The notes beneath the pieces are model-generated. The model did not search any database. It was given only the letters and a program-made list of their open reading frames with translations, and was not told the DNA's origin. This document shows, piece by piece, positions 49,653 to 58,696 of a stretch of 64,000 nucleotides of DNA. The stretch comes from Rhizobium grahamii. Lineage in GTDB: Bacteria > Pseudomonadota > Alphaproteobacteria > Rhizobiales > Rhizobiaceae. The position numbers were made by a program, and so were the translations under genes. The first letter of the stretch is position 1. Every line of letters begins with the position of its first letter. Where the stretch lies: positions 2,232,001 through 2,296,000 of the forward strand of contig NZ_CP043498.1 of assembly GCF_009498215.1 (NCBI RefSeq), in the 5' to 3' direction.

Positions 49653-50861
49653 TTAGATGCCCGGCAGCATCGTGAAGAGTTCCTGTGCCCGGTTGACGCC
49701 GCGAAGAACGTGCTGGCCGATCGACAGGAGACTCTCCATCTGCGTCGGCGGCACGATGGCCGCGAAACTGGCGGACATCAGCACCTGACGCTGCAGTGAA
49801 CGACAAAGCGACACGATACGGCTGACCTCGTTCACGGCCGGGCCGATGACCGTGAAGTCGAGCCGATCCTTGCTGCCGATGTTGCCGTAGAAGACGTCGC
49901 CCATATGCAGTCCGAGATAGACGTCCGTTACCGGCCGCCCCTCGATCCGGCGCCGGGCGGTGAGATCAGACAAGCGCCGGTCGAGCAGCGCACGCGCGGT
50001 CAGCGCGGCAGCGCATGCTTCGCTCGGCTTCTGTCCCTTGAAGATTGCGAGCGTGCCATCACCCATCAGCTTCAGAACTTCGCCACCGGCCTCCTGGATC
50101 GAGGAGATGACCGCGTCGGCATAGTCGTTGAGCATCGGAATGATCTCTTCGGGATCCACCGTGTCTGAAATATAGGTGAAGTTCGCCAGATCCGAGAACC
50201 ACAACGCGGCCGAGATACGGTCGCTTCGTCCTCGCGTGATCTTGCCGTGCAGCACCTGGTCGGCGGCGTCCTGGCCGAGATAGACCTTGGCGATGGTGCC
50301 GGCAACCCCGCTGACCGTGACGCATTTCACCGCCAGCGCGAGGCAGGGCAGCAATTCACGCAGCGAGGCAAGATCACCATCGCTGAAGCCTCCGTGAGCG
50401 CGTGTCGCGAAATGCGAGAAGAAGCAGTCGATGTCGCCGATCGACCCGCCTTCGCCGAAGCGGTGCGCCATCGCGATGAAATCGGTGTAACCTTCGTTCT
50501 TCAGCTCCTGCAGGAGATAGAAATCAGCCGGCGCGCCCGCGCCAAAGCTGCGACGCACTTCGCTTGCGCCGCTTGTCTCAAGCTCATGGAACGCCGAGCG
50601 CAGCCAGTTGTCGGCAAACTCGCCGGGATTGGCGAGCTCGTATTGCGAGACCCGCTCGACGATGCGGGTGCTGTCCCAGCGAAAGGCGCGGCGTTCGTAG
50701 ATCGGGTGCAGGGCATCGATGACGGCGACCGAGCGTTCGATCGCCAGCCCATTTGCGCGGCAGCGCTCGCAAAAACCAGCAAGCAGGTCGGCCTCCGATA
50801 GCCCCTTCAGCCCGCATTGCATCAGCCATGCGGTGATTTCTATGACGTGGCGATCATCCAC
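49653..50861 (-). CDS. class III adenylate/guanylate cyclase
   Basis: The 402-aa cytoplasmic protein has an N-terminal regulatory region of about 200 residues without transmembrane helices (ITAWLMQCGLKGLSEADLLAGFCERCRANG). A class III cyclase domain follows (about 215-370) with metal Asp residues in AALWFSDLANFTYISD and LKLMGDGTLAIF, plus GLHMGDVFYGNIGSKDRLDFTVIGPAVNEVSRI. Rhizobial genomes carry many such cyclases. The N-terminal domain is of the same type as in other rhizobial soluble cyclases, and its signal is not known. Confidence 0.9.
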   Translation of the reverse strand: MDDRHVIEITAWLMQCGLKGLSEADLLAGFCERCRANGLAIERSVAVIDALHPIYERRAFRWDSTRIVERVSQYELANPGEFADNWLRSAFHELETSGASEVRRSFGAGAPADFYLLQELKNEGYTDFIAMAHRFGEGGSIGDIDCFFSHFATRAHGGFSDGDLASLRELLPCLALAVKCVTVSGVAGTIAKVYLGQDAADQVLHGKITRGRSDRISAALWFSDLANFTYISDTVDPEEIIPMLNDYADAVISSIQEAGGEVLKLMGDGTLAIFKGQKPSEACAAALTARALLDRRLSDLTARRRIEGRPVTDVYLGLHMGDVFYGNIGSKDRLDFTVIGPAVNEVSRIVSLCRSLQRQVLMSASFAAIVPPTQMESLLSIGQHVLRGVNRAQELFTMLPGI

Positions 50862-51003
50862 GGTTGTCTCCTTGGTCCCGAGCGTCCCTTTTGTGTGTCA
50901 GGCTTGCCTGGCGATATCGACAGGCTCGCCTACGCACCCGCCCAGACGAGGGACGCTCGGAACGGGAGCTTGAAAGCAGGCGACCGCAATGGTCGCCGCT
51001 GGA

Positions 51004-51870
51004 TCATTCGGTGATGGTCACGCTTGCCGTGCGGCCGGCGACAAGCGCCGTCCCTTGAGGCAGATCGTCGAGCGCGACACGCACCGGCACGCGCTGCGCG
51101 AGCCGAACCCATGTAAAGGTCGGATTGACGTTCGCGAGCTGGGCGGCGGTGTCGCTGCGTTCGCGGTCCTCTATGCCACCGGCAACACCGGCGACGTGGC
51201 CCTTGAGCGGTGTCTTGCTGCCCATCAGATAGACAAGCGCCTCATCGCCGACCTTGATGCGATCGAGCTTGTTTTCCTCGAAGTAGCCGGAGATGTAGTA
51301 GGAATCGCTGTCGATCAGCGCCGTGACGGCACTGCCCGCCGTCACGTAGTTGCCAGGCCGCATCGAGAAGTTCGTGAGTATGCCGTTGACGGGCGCACGG
51401 ACGACGGACCGGTCCAGATTGAGTTGGGCAGTATCGCGGCTGACGACAGCCTGGTGATAGGCGGCCTCATCCTGCTGGACGGTCGTCTCGGCCTGCTGGA
51501 TCTTCTGGCGGGTCACAGAGCTCTCGCCCAGCTTGCGGTAGAGATCGAGGTCGCTGTTGGCCATGTCGAGCGTCGCCTTGGCGCTTTCCATCTGCGCTTC
51601 GGCCTGCCGCAGCGCCAGCTCGAAACGAGCCTGGTCGATGCGGAAGATCACGTCACCCTTGTGGACAGCCTGATTGTCGGAAGCATCGACTTCGCTGACA
51701 ATGCCCGAGACGTCGGAGGCGATACGCACGACATCGGCGCGCACCTTGCCGTCACGCGTCCAGGGCTCGTCCATGTAGTAGTCCCAAAGATGCCAGCCAA
51801 GAACACCGGCCAGCGCCACGACAGCGCCAGTGAGCAGGAAACGGCCGGAGTATGCGAGAAGCGATTTCAT
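51004..51870 (-). CDS. HlyD-family periplasmic adaptor (AaeA-like)
   Basis: The 288-aa membrane-fusion protein has one N-terminal transmembrane helix (about 8-27), a biotinyl-lipoyl half (VRADVVRIASDVSGIVSEVDASDNQAVHKGDVIF), a coiled-coil hairpin and the return half (DRSVVRAPVNGILTNFSMRPGNYV). It links the FUSC inner-membrane pump to an outer-membrane channel. The ATG overlaps the DUF1656 stop by 4 nt, so it is the last gene of the marR-FUSC-DUF1656-HlyD operon. Confidence 0.92.
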   Translation of the reverse strand: MKSLLAYSGRFLLTGAVVALAGVLGWHLWDYYMDEPWTRDGKVRADVVRIASDVSGIVSEVDASDNQAVHKGDVIFRIDQARFELALRQAEAQMESAKATLDMANSDLDLYRKLGESSVTRQKIQQAETTVQQDEAAYHQAVVSRDTAQLNLDRSVVRAPVNGILTNFSMRPGNYVTAGSAVTALIDSDSYYISGYFEENKLDRIKVGDEALVYLMGSKTPLKGHVAGVAGGIEDRERSDTAAQLANVNPTFTWVRLAQRVPVRVALDDLPQGTALVAGRTASVTITE

Positions 51871-52076
51871 AACGACACCTTATTGAGATAGAGGGCCAGC
51901 GCACCGAGCAGGCAGAAATACATCGCCGTATCGAAGAGCGGCCGATGCCAGACGAGGCGATAGAAACCGGCATAGGCCAGCACGCGTCTCAGGATGGCAT
52001 TGAGGACAAAAGCGACAACGGCGATGGCGCCGAGCGTGGGGATGAAGACGCCATAAAGATCGACTTCCGGTCTCAT
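51867..52076 (-). CDS. DUF1656 small membrane protein
   Basis: The 69-aa protein starts MRPEVDLYGVFIPTLGAIAVVAFVLNAILRRVL and has two transmembrane segments. DUF1656 (AaeX-like) proteins are nearly always encoded between FUSC pumps and their HlyD adaptors. AAGGAG lies about 11 nt before the ATG. It overlaps both flanking genes by a few bases, so expression is coupled. Confidence 0.92.
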   Translation of the reverse strand: MRPEVDLYGVFIPTLGAIAVVAFVLNAILRRVLAYAGFYRLVWHRPLFDTAMYFCLLGALALYLNKVSL

Positions 52077-54166
52077 GCTGCGTTCTCCTTGACGATGTGG
52101 AGGCCTGCCCTGCTGCCGACGATCGGCAGCGTCGCGGCGGCATCCGGATAAAGGCTGTAGCGAAGCGCCGTGATCGCACGGCATGCGCCTTCCACGGCCG
52201 ACGACCGCGTAAGACCGATCAGCTGCATCAGCGCCCGGTCGAGCGCATCGAGCAGACCTTCGCCGGGCTGCGCGTCGCGCTGCTTCTGCTTCTGCTGGTA
52301 ATGGGCGGCAACACCCGAGAGCACGATGTCGATGGCGTCGCGCTTGTCGAGTGACAGCAACTGCCGGTGCCGCTGCAGTTCCATCGTGTTCAGGCCATTG
52401 CGCAGATCGCGCAGGATATCGGCCTGGGCAACGGCCGACTCCGCCGGGATCATTGCCAGACGCGGTGCAACGAGCCCGAACCGATCCACCATGCGGTAGA
52501 GAAGCTTGGTGAAATCAGGGCTGTCTGCCTTGCGCGCAACCGCCACGATGTCAGCCCAGCCCGAACGCAGCACCCGGTAGGCTGTCCATTCGGCTCCGAC
52601 GGAGCGAACAAGTGCAGTCGTTCCGCAAGCGATGATCAGGCCGACGATCATGGCCAGGTTCGAGTTGAGGAAGGAAGCGAGATCGAGGTTGAGCCGATCC
52701 TGCAAGCTCAGCATGTTCGGAAAATTCACACAGAATCCCAGGCCATAGAGGGCAAGGCTGGGTCGCGTCATCATCAGACCGGCCGGCACCAGCACCAGAC
52801 CCAGCGCCGCGGCAAGCGGAACGTAGCCATGCACCAGCGGCATCAGGCCGTATTCGAAGATGAAGGCTACGACGACGGTGACGATGGCGACGTAAAGAAA
52901 CTTCAGCATCATCGGCGCCGGATCGTCCATCGTCGAGAAGATGCAGCAGAGCACGCCGGCCATCATCGCTGCGGCACTTCCCTGCGGCCAGCCGGTGTAG
53001 ATCCAGATGCCTGTCGCAACGAACGTCGCGAGCATCACGGAGAGGCCGGAATGGATCGCCATCCCGTAGTCCTTGTGGATCGGCGTGTGATCGAAAAGAG
53101 TGCCGAAACGCTTCCAGCGCAGATCATGCCGCGTACCGGATTCGATATCCTGGCGCAGCACCAGGCAGTCACCCCAGATCTGCAGCAGATCGCGCAGGCG
53201 AGCCACAAAGTTATGGGCAAGCAGCCCGGTCCATTCCTGCAGCTCGCGACCTTCCTGTTCAGCGGTATCCATCAGGGCAAGCAGCTGCTGCCGCTCGTCC
53301 TCGCTGAGAACGGTCTTGGAGGTGATGAACACCGTGACGCGCTCGATCAGTTCATTGACGGCAGGCGTCAGCTTGCCGTCGGTCGCCTTGTCGAAGGCAT
53401 GCAGCACATCGGAAAGCCCGGAAACGATCGGCAGCATGGCGACCATGCGCTGCTGCAGCGTTCTGGCGCGGCCGACCATATCGCGCAGATCGGACGTGTC
53501 GTAGGCGACATGCGTTGTGAAGCTGTGCAGATCGACGGCATCGGCGGCAAGGCGGCGGGCGGCAGCCTGGAGCTCAAGCTCGCGGCCCTTCCCTTTCAGC
53601 GTGCCGATCGCCAGTTCGGCGCCGTCCTTCAGCCAGGCGTCAATACGCGCCGACAGCACCGGACCGGCGTGGCGCGGAAAGAAAATGCGATTGACGACTG
53701 CCGCGCAAATGATCCCGAGCGCGATTTCCTCGACGCGGGCAGTCGCGTAGGTGAACGCCGTATCCGGGCTCGCAACGATCGGAAAGCCGGTAAGCGCCGT
53801 CGTGTATCCGGCCAGCATGAAGGTGTAGCTGCGCGGCGTGCGATCAAGCAGGCTGACGCCAAGGCAGAATGCCATCCACAAGGAGATCGCCAGCGTCAGC
53901 AGCTCAGGCGAGCTGACAAGATTGGGGATCATGATAACGGTCATGGTGCCACCGAGCGCGGTCCCGAGCAGTCGATAGATCGCCTTGGAGGTGTTCGCAC
54001 CCGACAGCGGATGCGCAACGATATAGACCGTTCCGACGGCCCAATATGGGTTCGTCAGGTCGAAGTAGAGCGCGATCAGAAGCGCAAGCATCGCTGCGGC
54101 AAAGGTCTTCAGTGAGAAAAGAACGTCGCCCACGGTCGGGGCGACGACACTCTGGTTATTCTTCAT
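52073..54166 (-). CDS. FUSC-family efflux pump (AaeB-like)
   Basis: The 697-aa inner-membrane protein has two blocks of about five to six helices (about 12-165 and 370-520) separated and followed by soluble regions, the fusaric-acid-resistance layout. Landmarks are DLTNPYWAVGTVYIVAHPLSGANTSKA and TGWPQGSAAAMMAGVLCCIF. Members export aromatic acids such as p-hydroxybenzoate and plant phenolics. It overlaps the marR gene by 11 nt and DUF1656 by 4 nt. Confidence 0.92.
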   Translation of the reverse strand: MKNNQSVVAPTVGDVLFSLKTFAAAMLALLIALYFDLTNPYWAVGTVYIVAHPLSGANTSKAIYRLLGTALGGTMTVIMIPNLVSSPELLTLAISLWMAFCLGVSLLDRTPRSYTFMLAGYTTALTGFPIVASPDTAFTYATARVEEIALGIICAAVVNRIFFPRHAGPVLSARIDAWLKDGAELAIGTLKGKGRELELQAAARRLAADAVDLHSFTTHVAYDTSDLRDMVGRARTLQQRMVAMLPIVSGLSDVLHAFDKATDGKLTPAVNELIERVTVFITSKTVLSEDERQQLLALMDTAEQEGRELQEWTGLLAHNFVARLRDLLQIWGDCLVLRQDIESGTRHDLRWKRFGTLFDHTPIHKDYGMAIHSGLSVMLATFVATGIWIYTGWPQGSAAAMMAGVLCCIFSTMDDPAPMMLKFLYVAIVTVVVAFIFEYGLMPLVHGYVPLAAALGLVLVPAGLMMTRPSLALYGLGFCVNFPNMLSLQDRLNLDLASFLNSNLAMIVGLIIACGTTALVRSVGAEWTAYRVLRSGWADIVAVARKADSPDFTKLLYRMVDRFGLVAPRLAMIPAESAVAQADILRDLRNGLNTMELQRHRQLLSLDKRDAIDIVLSGVAAHYQQKQKQRDAQPGEGLLDALDRALMQLIGLTRSSAVEGACRAITALRYSLYPDAAATLPIVGSRAGLHIVKENAA

Positions 54167-54623
54167 TATCCTGCATTCCGGTTAGGGCCGCGGTCTTGTC
54201 CGCGATGGCGCGCAGAACCATCAGAGCGGCTTCGACCTTGTTGGGATCGATGTCGCTAAGGATTTGCTCTCGCAGCTCTGCCGCACAGCTTTCGGCGCGC
54301 TCGGCGACCGCTGTGCCCCCTCCGGTGAGTTGCACCAGCTTGATCCGTCTGTCCGCCTCATCGGGGACCCGGCAGATCAAGCCGTCATTCTCCAAACTGT
54401 CGAGAACGCGAACGAGCGTCGGCCCTTCCACGCCGACGCGCTCGGCCAGCACATTCTGCGGTATCCGGTCACCATGGCGCAGCAACGTAATCAGCGGCGC
54501 AGCGCTGGCATCGGAAAGCTTGTGTTCGGTCAAAACGGCGTTCAACGCCCGGCGCCAACCGCGCCCGCAGATCATCAGCAAAGGCGCAAACTCGGCCCAC
54601 GTCTTGTTCATTTGTTTGGTCAT
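54156..54623 (-). CDS. MarR-family regulator of the efflux operon
   Basis: The protein of about 155 aa has a winged helix (about 45-105): SDASAAPLITLLRHGDRIPQNVLAERVGVEGPTLVRVLDSLENDGLI with the wing RVPDEADRRIKLVQLT. MarR repressors next to FUSC pumps respond to aromatic carboxylates. The start is MTKQMNKTWAEF at 54623; an ATG five codons upstream (54638) is also possible and neither has an ideal Shine-Dalgarno. It is first in its operon and divergent from the outer-membrane channel gene, so one operator could control both. Confidence 0.85.
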   Translation of the reverse strand: MTKQMNKTWAEFAPLLMICGRGWRRALNAVLTEHKLSDASAAPLITLLRHGDRIPQNVLAERVGVEGPTLVRVLDSLENDGLICRVPDEADRRIKLVQLTGGGTAVAERAESCAAELREQILSDIDPNKVEAALMVLRAIADKTAALTGMQDNEE

Positions 54624-54630
54624 GAAATTA

Positions 54631-54644
54631 GATAACATCCTATC
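54631..54644. promoter_or_regulatory. possible MarR operator
   Basis: GATAACATCCTATC, with GATA/TATC arms in an AT-rich patch next to the marR start, is a short inverted repeat placed as expected for autoregulation. The arms are only 4 bp, so this is weak. Confidence 0.25.
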
Positions 54645-54790
54645 GATTAGAATTCAATGGTATTGATCGCTGCCGGCTGACTTTAGTTAGCAAAGCCTTT
54701 CGATTTGGCAAAAACGCTCGTCGGAAGGGAAATATTAACCATGATCGGAAATCCTTCGTTAGTGAATCGCCTGAGATCGACGGAGACCCA

Positions 54791-56206
54791 ATGCGCAAGT
54801 ACGCAGCCCTCGCCGCACTATCTGTTCTCGCGGGCTGCGTGAGCGGTCCGGATCACGTGCCTCCGGAGATGCCGCTTCCGGCCAAGTTCAAGGAAGGCGG
54901 CACGAAGAGCGACGGCGACGTTGCGATGGCCACCTGGTGGACGGCCTATCGCGACACGCGCCTGAACGGTCTTGTCGGCCAGGGCCTGAATGAGAACCTG
55001 TCGATCCAGCAGTCGCTGGAGCGCATCAATGCCGCAGCGTCGAACGTGACGGTTGCCGGCGCCGGCTCGCTGCCGAGCCTGGTGGTCGGAGCCGACCACA
55101 CGGTCAGCGGCAGCATGGGCGAGCGCCGCACCTCGATCGGCGCCACCAACACCACGACGGGCACGGCCAGCGTCTCGTGGCTGCTCGACCTGTTCGGCCA
55201 ATACCGCCGTTCGAAGGAAAGCGCCCAGGCTTCGCTCGATGCCGCCTACTCGACCGCCGATGTCGCCAAGCTCACCTACATCCAGGATCTGGTGAACTCC
55301 TACATCGACCTGCGCTACTATCAGGAGCGCATCGCGCTCTCGAAGGCGAACCTGAAGTCGCGTCAGGAAACCTACGAGCTGACCAAGTTCCAGCTCGATG
55401 CCGGCGCCGCCTCGCGCCTCGACGTCGTCCAGGCCGAGGGTCTGGTGCAGTCGACGCAGGCCGAAATCCCCGGCCTCGAAACCAATGCCCGCGTCTCGGC
55501 CCACCATATCGCCACCCTGCTCGGCAAGCCTGCCGGCTCGATGGTCGACGAGTTGCTGCGCGGCTCGACACAGCCGATCTTCCGCGGCGGCATCAAGTCG
55601 GGCGTTCCGGCTGACCTGATCCGCAACCGTCCCGACATCCGCGTTGCCGAGCGCAATCTGGCTGCGGCGACCGCAGATATCGGCGTTGCGATCTCGCAGC
55701 TCTACCCGACCATCACCCTGTCGGGTGCGATCTCGCCCTCCTACGTGCGCCCTGTCGGCGCCAATGGCGGCCTGACGACCTGGTCCTTCGGCCCGACGCT
55801 GACGCTGCCGATCTTCGACGGCGGTCGCCTGCGCGCCAATGTCGACATCGCCAAGTCGACGGCCAAGACCCAATACCTCGCCTGGAAGCAGACGGTTCTG
55901 GAAGCGGTCGAGGAAGTCGAAAACGCGCTGTCGGCGGTGCGCCGCGATGCGCAGACGGTCGAGTCGCTGCGTGCCCAGGTCAAGACGACCCAGGAGACGC
56001 TGGATCTGTCGACCGCCAGCTACAAGGACGGCGCCTCCTCGCTGCTCGACGTCCTCGACGCCCAGCGTCAGGTCTCGCTCGCCCAGGCAAGCCTGGCCGC
56101 AGCCGTCCAGCAGATGGCCAAGGACTACGTCTCCCTCAACATCGCCATCGGCGGCGGGTACACACCAGACGGAAAACCAACCGTCGCCCCGCCAAAGGCA
56201 AGCTGA
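54791..56206 (+). CDS. NodT-family outer-membrane efflux lipoprotein (TolC-like)
   Basis: The 471-aa protein has a lipoprotein signal (LAALSVLAGC, Cys at about 16) and two OEP repeats with the family motifs TWWTAYRDTRLNGLVGQGLNENLSI, LDLFGQYRRSKESAQASLDAAY, IRNRPDIRVAERNLAAATADIGVAISQLYP and SYKDGASSLLDVLDAQRQV. It forms the trimeric exit duct and completes a tripartite pump with the divergent FUSC/HlyD operon. GGAG lies 5-6 nt before the ATG. Confidence 0.93.
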   Translation: MRKYAALAALSVLAGCVSGPDHVPPEMPLPAKFKEGGTKSDGDVAMATWWTAYRDTRLNGLVGQGLNENLSIQQSLERINAAASNVTVAGAGSLPSLVVGADHTVSGSMGERRTSIGATNTTTGTASVSWLLDLFGQYRRSKESAQASLDAAYSTADVAKLTYIQDLVNSYIDLRYYQERIALSKANLKSRQETYELTKFQLDAGAASRLDVVQAEGLVQSTQAEIPGLETNARVSAHHIATLLGKPAGSMVDELLRGSTQPIFRGGIKSGVPADLIRNRPDIRVAERNLAAATADIGVAISQLYPTITLSGAISPSYVRPVGANGGLTTWSFGPTLTLPIFDGGRLRANVDIAKSTAKTQYLAWKQTVLEAVEEVENALSAVRRDAQTVESLRAQVKTTQETLDLSTASYKDGASSLLDVLDAQRQVSLAQASLAAAVQQMAKDYVSLNIAIGGGYTPDGKPTVAPPKAS

Positions 56207-56438
56207 TCACGCAGCCTTCCGGGCGGCAGGACGCCACCGAGGCGTTAGCCTGTCGTTAAGGAATCTGTTATATATTAGAACAGCTGGAAGTACTGAAATA
56301 GGGCATAGAAGCGACCGCCGTTTCATTTGGACGCAACCTCGGCGGTCGCATCCCTCAACCCCGCAGCCTTAACCTTACCAGCTAACCAATCCATTAGCAT
56401 CCCCTTGAAAACACACATGGTTATGGCAAGGTCCAGCC

Positions 56439-56663
56439 ATGACGAACATCCGCTCTCCCAGATACAGCGCCGAAGATGCAGCCCGCTTGCGCGAATGCGC
56501 AAAAGCCTGCGACAGCGCCATAACCGATGTTGTCCGTCGCGCGGTAGCGGCGGGATGGCGTGAAGAGGAATTCGCCCTTCACCTTGCAGATGCAGCCGAG
56601 AATTACGTCATGTATCTGGCCAAGCGACCGGACCGCAGACGGATCGCGGCAAACAACAACTGA
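56439..56663 (+). CDS. small hypothetical protein
   Basis: The 74-aa helical, charged protein (MTNIRSPRYSAEDAARLRECAKACDSAITDVVRRAVAAGW) has AAGG 7 nt before the ATG. The composition and the REEEFALHLADAAENYVMYL helix look like a real small cytoplasmic protein of rhizobial type, but I cannot name a family. The preceding 230 nt after the efflux gene hold no other gene. Confidence 0.55.
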   Translation: MTNIRSPRYSAEDAARLRECAKACDSAITDVVRRAVAAGWREEEFALHLADAAENYVMYLAKRPDRRRIAANNN

Positions 56664-56879
56664 TCCCAAGACGCTCCGCAGAGCTAACTCTTGCGCCTCC
56701 AGAAATACGGCGAGAGACCGCATCGCGATCGCCCCAACCGCCGCCAGATTGCTGAACGCAACCCAGATCACGACATACGACACCGCCTAACCAAGCGTGT
56801 TCCCAAAGCCCGTCTACCGCGGAACAACGAGCAACCGTGCTCGTTAAATCCCCCGCAAACTCGAGCTAAGGAGAACGAA

Positions 56880-57275
56880 ATGTACAAGGCTCTACTTGTC
56901 GGCGGTGCGATCGCGCTGTCTTCCCTGGCCACGAATGCGTGGGCCGATGGAACGTTGACCGGCGCTGCTGGCGGTGCGGTAACCGGCGCCATCGTGGGCG
57001 GCCCGATTGGCGCTGCGGTGGGTGGTGTTGCAGGCGCCGTCGCAGGTGCCGCTATCGATCCCCCGCCACGCGAAGTCGTGACCTATGTCGAAGCGCAGCC
57101 AGTGCCGACAACCCCTGTCGTGATCGAGCAGCCGATCGTGGTCGGCAAACCTATTCCAGCCGATGTCGTCGTGACCCCGGTTCCCGACAATCCGCACTAC
57201 GCCTACACAATCGTCAACGACCGCCACGTGATCGTGGAGCCGCAGACGCACCGTGTCGTCCAGGTCATCGAATGA
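56880..57275 (+). CDS. exported glycine-zipper / DUF1236-like protein
   Basis: The 131-aa protein has a signal peptide (MYKALLVGGAIALSSLATNAWA). A glycine-zipper segment follows (GAAGGAVTGAIVGGPIGAAVGGVAGAVAGA, about 30-58), then a Pro/Val-rich linker and a DUF1236-like C-terminus (YAYTIVNDRHVIVEPQTHRVVQVIE). It is probably a small periplasmic or outer-membrane-associated protein, and such proteins are often stress induced. AAGGAG lies 6-7 nt before the ATG. Confidence 0.8.
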   Translation: MYKALLVGGAIALSSLATNAWADGTLTGAAGGAVTGAIVGGPIGAAVGGVAGAVAGAAIDPPPREVVTYVEAQPVPTTPVVIEQPIVVGKPIPADVVVTPVPDNPHYAYTIVNDRHVIVEPQTHRVVQVIE

Positions 57276-57285
57276 TGGAAGACTT

Positions 57286-57312
57286 AGCCCCGCAAACGCG
57301 GGGCTTTTCTTT
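57286..57312 (+). terminator. terminator after the DUF1236-like gene
   Basis: AGCCCCGC and GCGGGGCT form a perfect 8-bp stem with an AAAC loop followed by TTTTCTTT. It abuts the end of the convergent dioxygenase gene. Confidence 0.9.
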
Positions 57313-58156
57313 ATGCCTGCGGCCGATTTCTCAGCGCTTCCGCTTCGGCATAGAACTTCTTTTCCCACTCCTTGTGGTTATCCAGCCCCTCGCGAATAAA
57401 CGGCGTGAAAACGGCAAGGTTCATCAGCGCCCAATTGACGAAGCGCGCTGGGAACTTCAGAGGCTTGACGAAGTCGACAAACAGAACCACGCGCGTCTTG
57501 TCCGTATGGTTCCACGCTTCGTGCTCATAGGCGTCGTCGAAGATCAGCGCCTTGCCTTCCTGCCAATGGCAGATCTGGTCCTTGACGCGAATTGCAAGCT
57601 TGTCAGCCGGTTCCGGCACGATCATGCCGACATGCAGGCGCAGCACGCCGTTGTAGGGACCGCGGTGCGCCGGCAGATGCTTGCCCGGCTCGAAGATCGA
57701 GAACATCGCGGTCTTCAGCCCCGGGATCTTCTGCACTGCTTCCCAGGTCTTCGGGCAAGCAGCAATGTTCTGTTCGGCTTTGACGCCGAAGCCGAGCAGG
57801 AAGAACGTCTTCCAGCCTGAATCGGTCGAGATCGTCTTTACGTCGGTGGAGATGTCCTGGAAGGTCGGCAGTTCGCTCTGGCGCACAAGGACGCGATCAA
57901 GCTCGCTGCGGATTTCAGGCCAGGCCTTCTCCACCTCAGCGGCCCAGGGAAAGGTCGCGTTCTCGTAGACCGGCGGGTTGCCGAGCTTGGCATATTTGAA
58001 ATTCAGCTTCTCCGCCCATGCGACGATGCCCATGAAGAACCGTGTAACGGCGCTCGGGCGGCCCATCGGGGCGATACCGCTGGTGCCGAAGGCCTGGCCG
58101 TCTGTCTTGGAATGAGATGCTTGGGAAAGGGTTGCGTCAGCAGTGCCGTCTGTCAT
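57311..58156 (-). CDS. aspartyl/asparaginyl beta-hydroxylase family dioxygenase (lipid hydroxylase-like)
   Basis: The 281-aa Fe(II)/2-oxoglutarate dioxygenase has a double-stranded beta-helix with LPAHRGPYNGVLRLHVGM (first His and 2-oxoglutarate Arg region) and DDAYEHEAWNHTDKTRVVLFVDF (second His and Arg). In Rhizobium the same family includes OlsC and LpxO-type enzymes that 2-hydroxylate ornithine lipid or lipid A acyl chains. The N-terminal hydrophobic helix FFMGIVAWAEKLNFKYAK and hydrophobic C-terminal segment fit membrane association. The start at 58156 is supported by GGA 7 nt upstream. The substrate is inferred. Confidence 0.85.
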   Translation of the reverse strand: MTDGTADATLSQASHSKTDGQAFGTSGIAPMGRPSAVTRFFMGIVAWAEKLNFKYAKLGNPPVYENATFPWAAEVEKAWPEIRSELDRVLVRQSELPTFQDISTDVKTISTDSGWKTFFLLGFGVKAEQNIAACPKTWEAVQKIPGLKTAMFSIFEPGKHLPAHRGPYNGVLRLHVGMIVPEPADKLAIRVKDQICHWQEGKALIFDDAYEHEAWNHTDKTRVVLFVDFVKPLKFPARFVNWALMNLAVFTPFIREGLDNHKEWEKKFYAEAEALRNRPQA

Positions 58157-58325
58157 GGGTTTTCCAATACGCGAATGCGAAACTGTCAAAAGTCACTCAG
58201 GATATGGACATGGCGACCTGTTTCGCAAGAGCGGCACCACCCGGTGAGCCCAAATGTCGCTCTACATGTCTTCGTCCCGCCAATTGCCGGGGCGGAACGC
58301 GGCATAAAGCGCAATCAGCTCGAAA

Positions 58326-58667
58326 TCAATGGGAGACCGATTTGGAGAACAGGTTGACCACCAGAACGCCGGCAATGATCAATCCAAGCCCAAGCATCGC
58401 GGGCAGATCCAGGCGCTGCTTGAAGTAGACAAGCCCGACCAGCGAGATCAGCACGATTCCGAGCGCGCTCCAGATGGCGTAGGCGATCCCGACCGGGATC
58501 ACCTTCAGCGTCAGCGACAGGCAGTAGAACGCCGCGGCATAGCAGACAACCATCACGACGCTCGGCCCGATCCGGCTGAACTGCTGCGACAACTGCAGCG
58601 CCGTCGTCCCGATGACCTCGAGCACGATTGCAACGAGCAACAATGAATATACGGCGATCGGGGCCAT
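58326..58667 (-). CDS. SMR-family multidrug efflux protein
   Basis: The 113-aa protein has four transmembrane helices. The conserved membrane-embedded Glu is in LLLVAIVLEVIGTTALQLS, with AYAIWSALGIVLIS in helix 3, as in EmrE/QacE proteins that exchange cationic drugs for protons as dimers. It lies 29 nt downstream of a TetR gene on the same strand, which probably controls it. Confidence 0.92.
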   Translation of the reverse strand: MAPIAVYSLLLVAIVLEVIGTTALQLSQQFSRIGPSVVMVVCYAAAFYCLSLTLKVIPVGIAYAIWSALGIVLISLVGLVYFKQRLDLPAMLGLGLIIAGVLVVNLFSKSVSH

Positions 58668-58696
58668 CAGCGTCTGTCTTTCACGGGAGGATTTGC

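Noticed and set aside
56250..56300. CTGTT-N9-AACAG inverted repeat as a quorum-sensing box
   Set aside because: The arms are only 5 bp and no luxR/luxI gene is near.
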